This document shows, one piece after another, positions 16,245-16,584 of a DNA stretch of 16,584 nucleotides; the first letter of the stretch is position 1; each line of letters begins with the position of its first letter. The notes below the pieces were generated by a model that saw only the letters and a program-made list of their open reading frames with translations, ran no database searches and was not told where the DNA came from. Source of the DNA: CAZAMT01 sp964486145 (GTDB taxonomy: Bacteria > Bacteroidota > Bacteroidia > Bacteroidales > JAAAOM01); NCBI GenBank assembly GCA_964486145.1, contig CAZAMT010000058.1:1-16584 (forward strand), read 5' to 3'. Both the position numbers and the translations under genes were made by a program.

Positions 16245-16335
16245 TGCAATTTACTGTCTTTCAATCCTGATTTACGATTACGTAAGCTAATTAAATGTTC
16301 ATTAACGTAAAAACAGGTACAGGGTTTACCTAAAG

Positions 16336-16343
16336 CAAATATA
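16336..16343 (-). promoter_or_regulatory. Candidate -7 box for the M23-dxr-rseP-tatA operon
   Basis: The minus strand reads TATATTTG at 16343-16336, a full match to TAnnTTTG. No TTTG is found at the -33 position (TCCA there). A 10-bp palindrome, AAGAATTCTT (16347-16356), lies just upstream of it. The transcript would have a leader of about 85 nt. The 238 nt between the M23 start and the tRNA hold only this and the tRNA promoter. Confidence 0.33.
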
Positions 16344-16415
16344 AGGAAGAATTCTTGGTGGATGGATACTAAACATATTGAAAAGGTGGATAAATATAAA
16401 AAAACGGTGATAATG

Positions 16416-16446
16416 TTTGATGTTTTGTAAAGATACATTAACTTTG
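16416..16446 (+). promoter_or_regulatory. Promoter for initiator tRNA-fMet (Bacteroidota consensus)
   Basis: TTTG (16416-16419), 19 nt, TAACTTTG (16439-16446) is an exact match to the TTTG-N19-TAnnTTTG consensus. Transcription should start near 16452, about 30 nt before the tRNA. Confidence 0.78.
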
Positions 16447-16482
16447 CGCACCCATTAAGGAAAAACATAGTAAAAAATATAT

Positions 16483-16555
<73 letters not shown>

Positions 16556-16584
16556 CAAGGAGACCCGGATAGGCAATCATTTCC

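Overview
The window looks like a chromosomal segment of a Bacteroidota bacterium, probably from the Bacteroidales/Marinilabiliales side; I cannot name the genus. The evidence is the gene set and order (HD hydrolase, lpxD, lpxC in one direction, rimP-nusA-infB in the other), an IF2 with a long charged N-terminus, a DUF4837-type lipoprotein, mostly weak or absent Shine-Dalgarno sequences, and promoters of the TTTG-N19-TAnnTTTG type used by the primary sigma factor of Bacteroidota. DNA is moderately AT-rich throughout. I see no insertion sequence, prophage, CRISPR array or foreign island.

Layout. 1-2921 (minus strand): HD-domain phosphohydrolase, lpxD and the 5' part of lpxC, the latter running off the left edge; the two lpx genes belong to lipid A synthesis. 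2922-3105: a divergent control region with two facing promoter candidates, a 17-bp dyad on the -33 box of the rightward promoter and a terminator-like hairpin in the rimP leader. 3106-7977 (plus): rimP, nusA, infB, covering ribosome maturation, transcription elongation/termination and translation initiation, closed by a strong intrinsic terminator. 8134-9810 (plus): a solitary ilvD for branched-chain amino acid synthesis.

9850-12558 (minus): an MltD-like lytic transglycosylase, a DUF4837-type lipoprotein and a 125-aa unrecognised protein whose start overlaps the lipoprotein stop. 12594-16244 (minus): membrane-anchored M23 peptidase, dxr, rseP and tatA, packed as an operon and ended by a 12-bp perfect hairpin with a T7 tract. 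The transglycosylase reading frame opens inside that terminator and has no ATG. 16483-16555 (plus): initiator tRNA-fMet behind a near-ideal promoter.

Functionally this is core genome: a translation/transcription operon flanked by cell-envelope genes (lipid A, isoprenoid precursor, peptidoglycan remodelling, membrane proteolysis, Tat export). I found no convincing undescribed multi-gene system. The most interesting points are regulatory: the rimP-nusA-infB leader, the terminator/transglycosylase overlap, two genes without ATG starts, and the small protein coupled to DUF4837.
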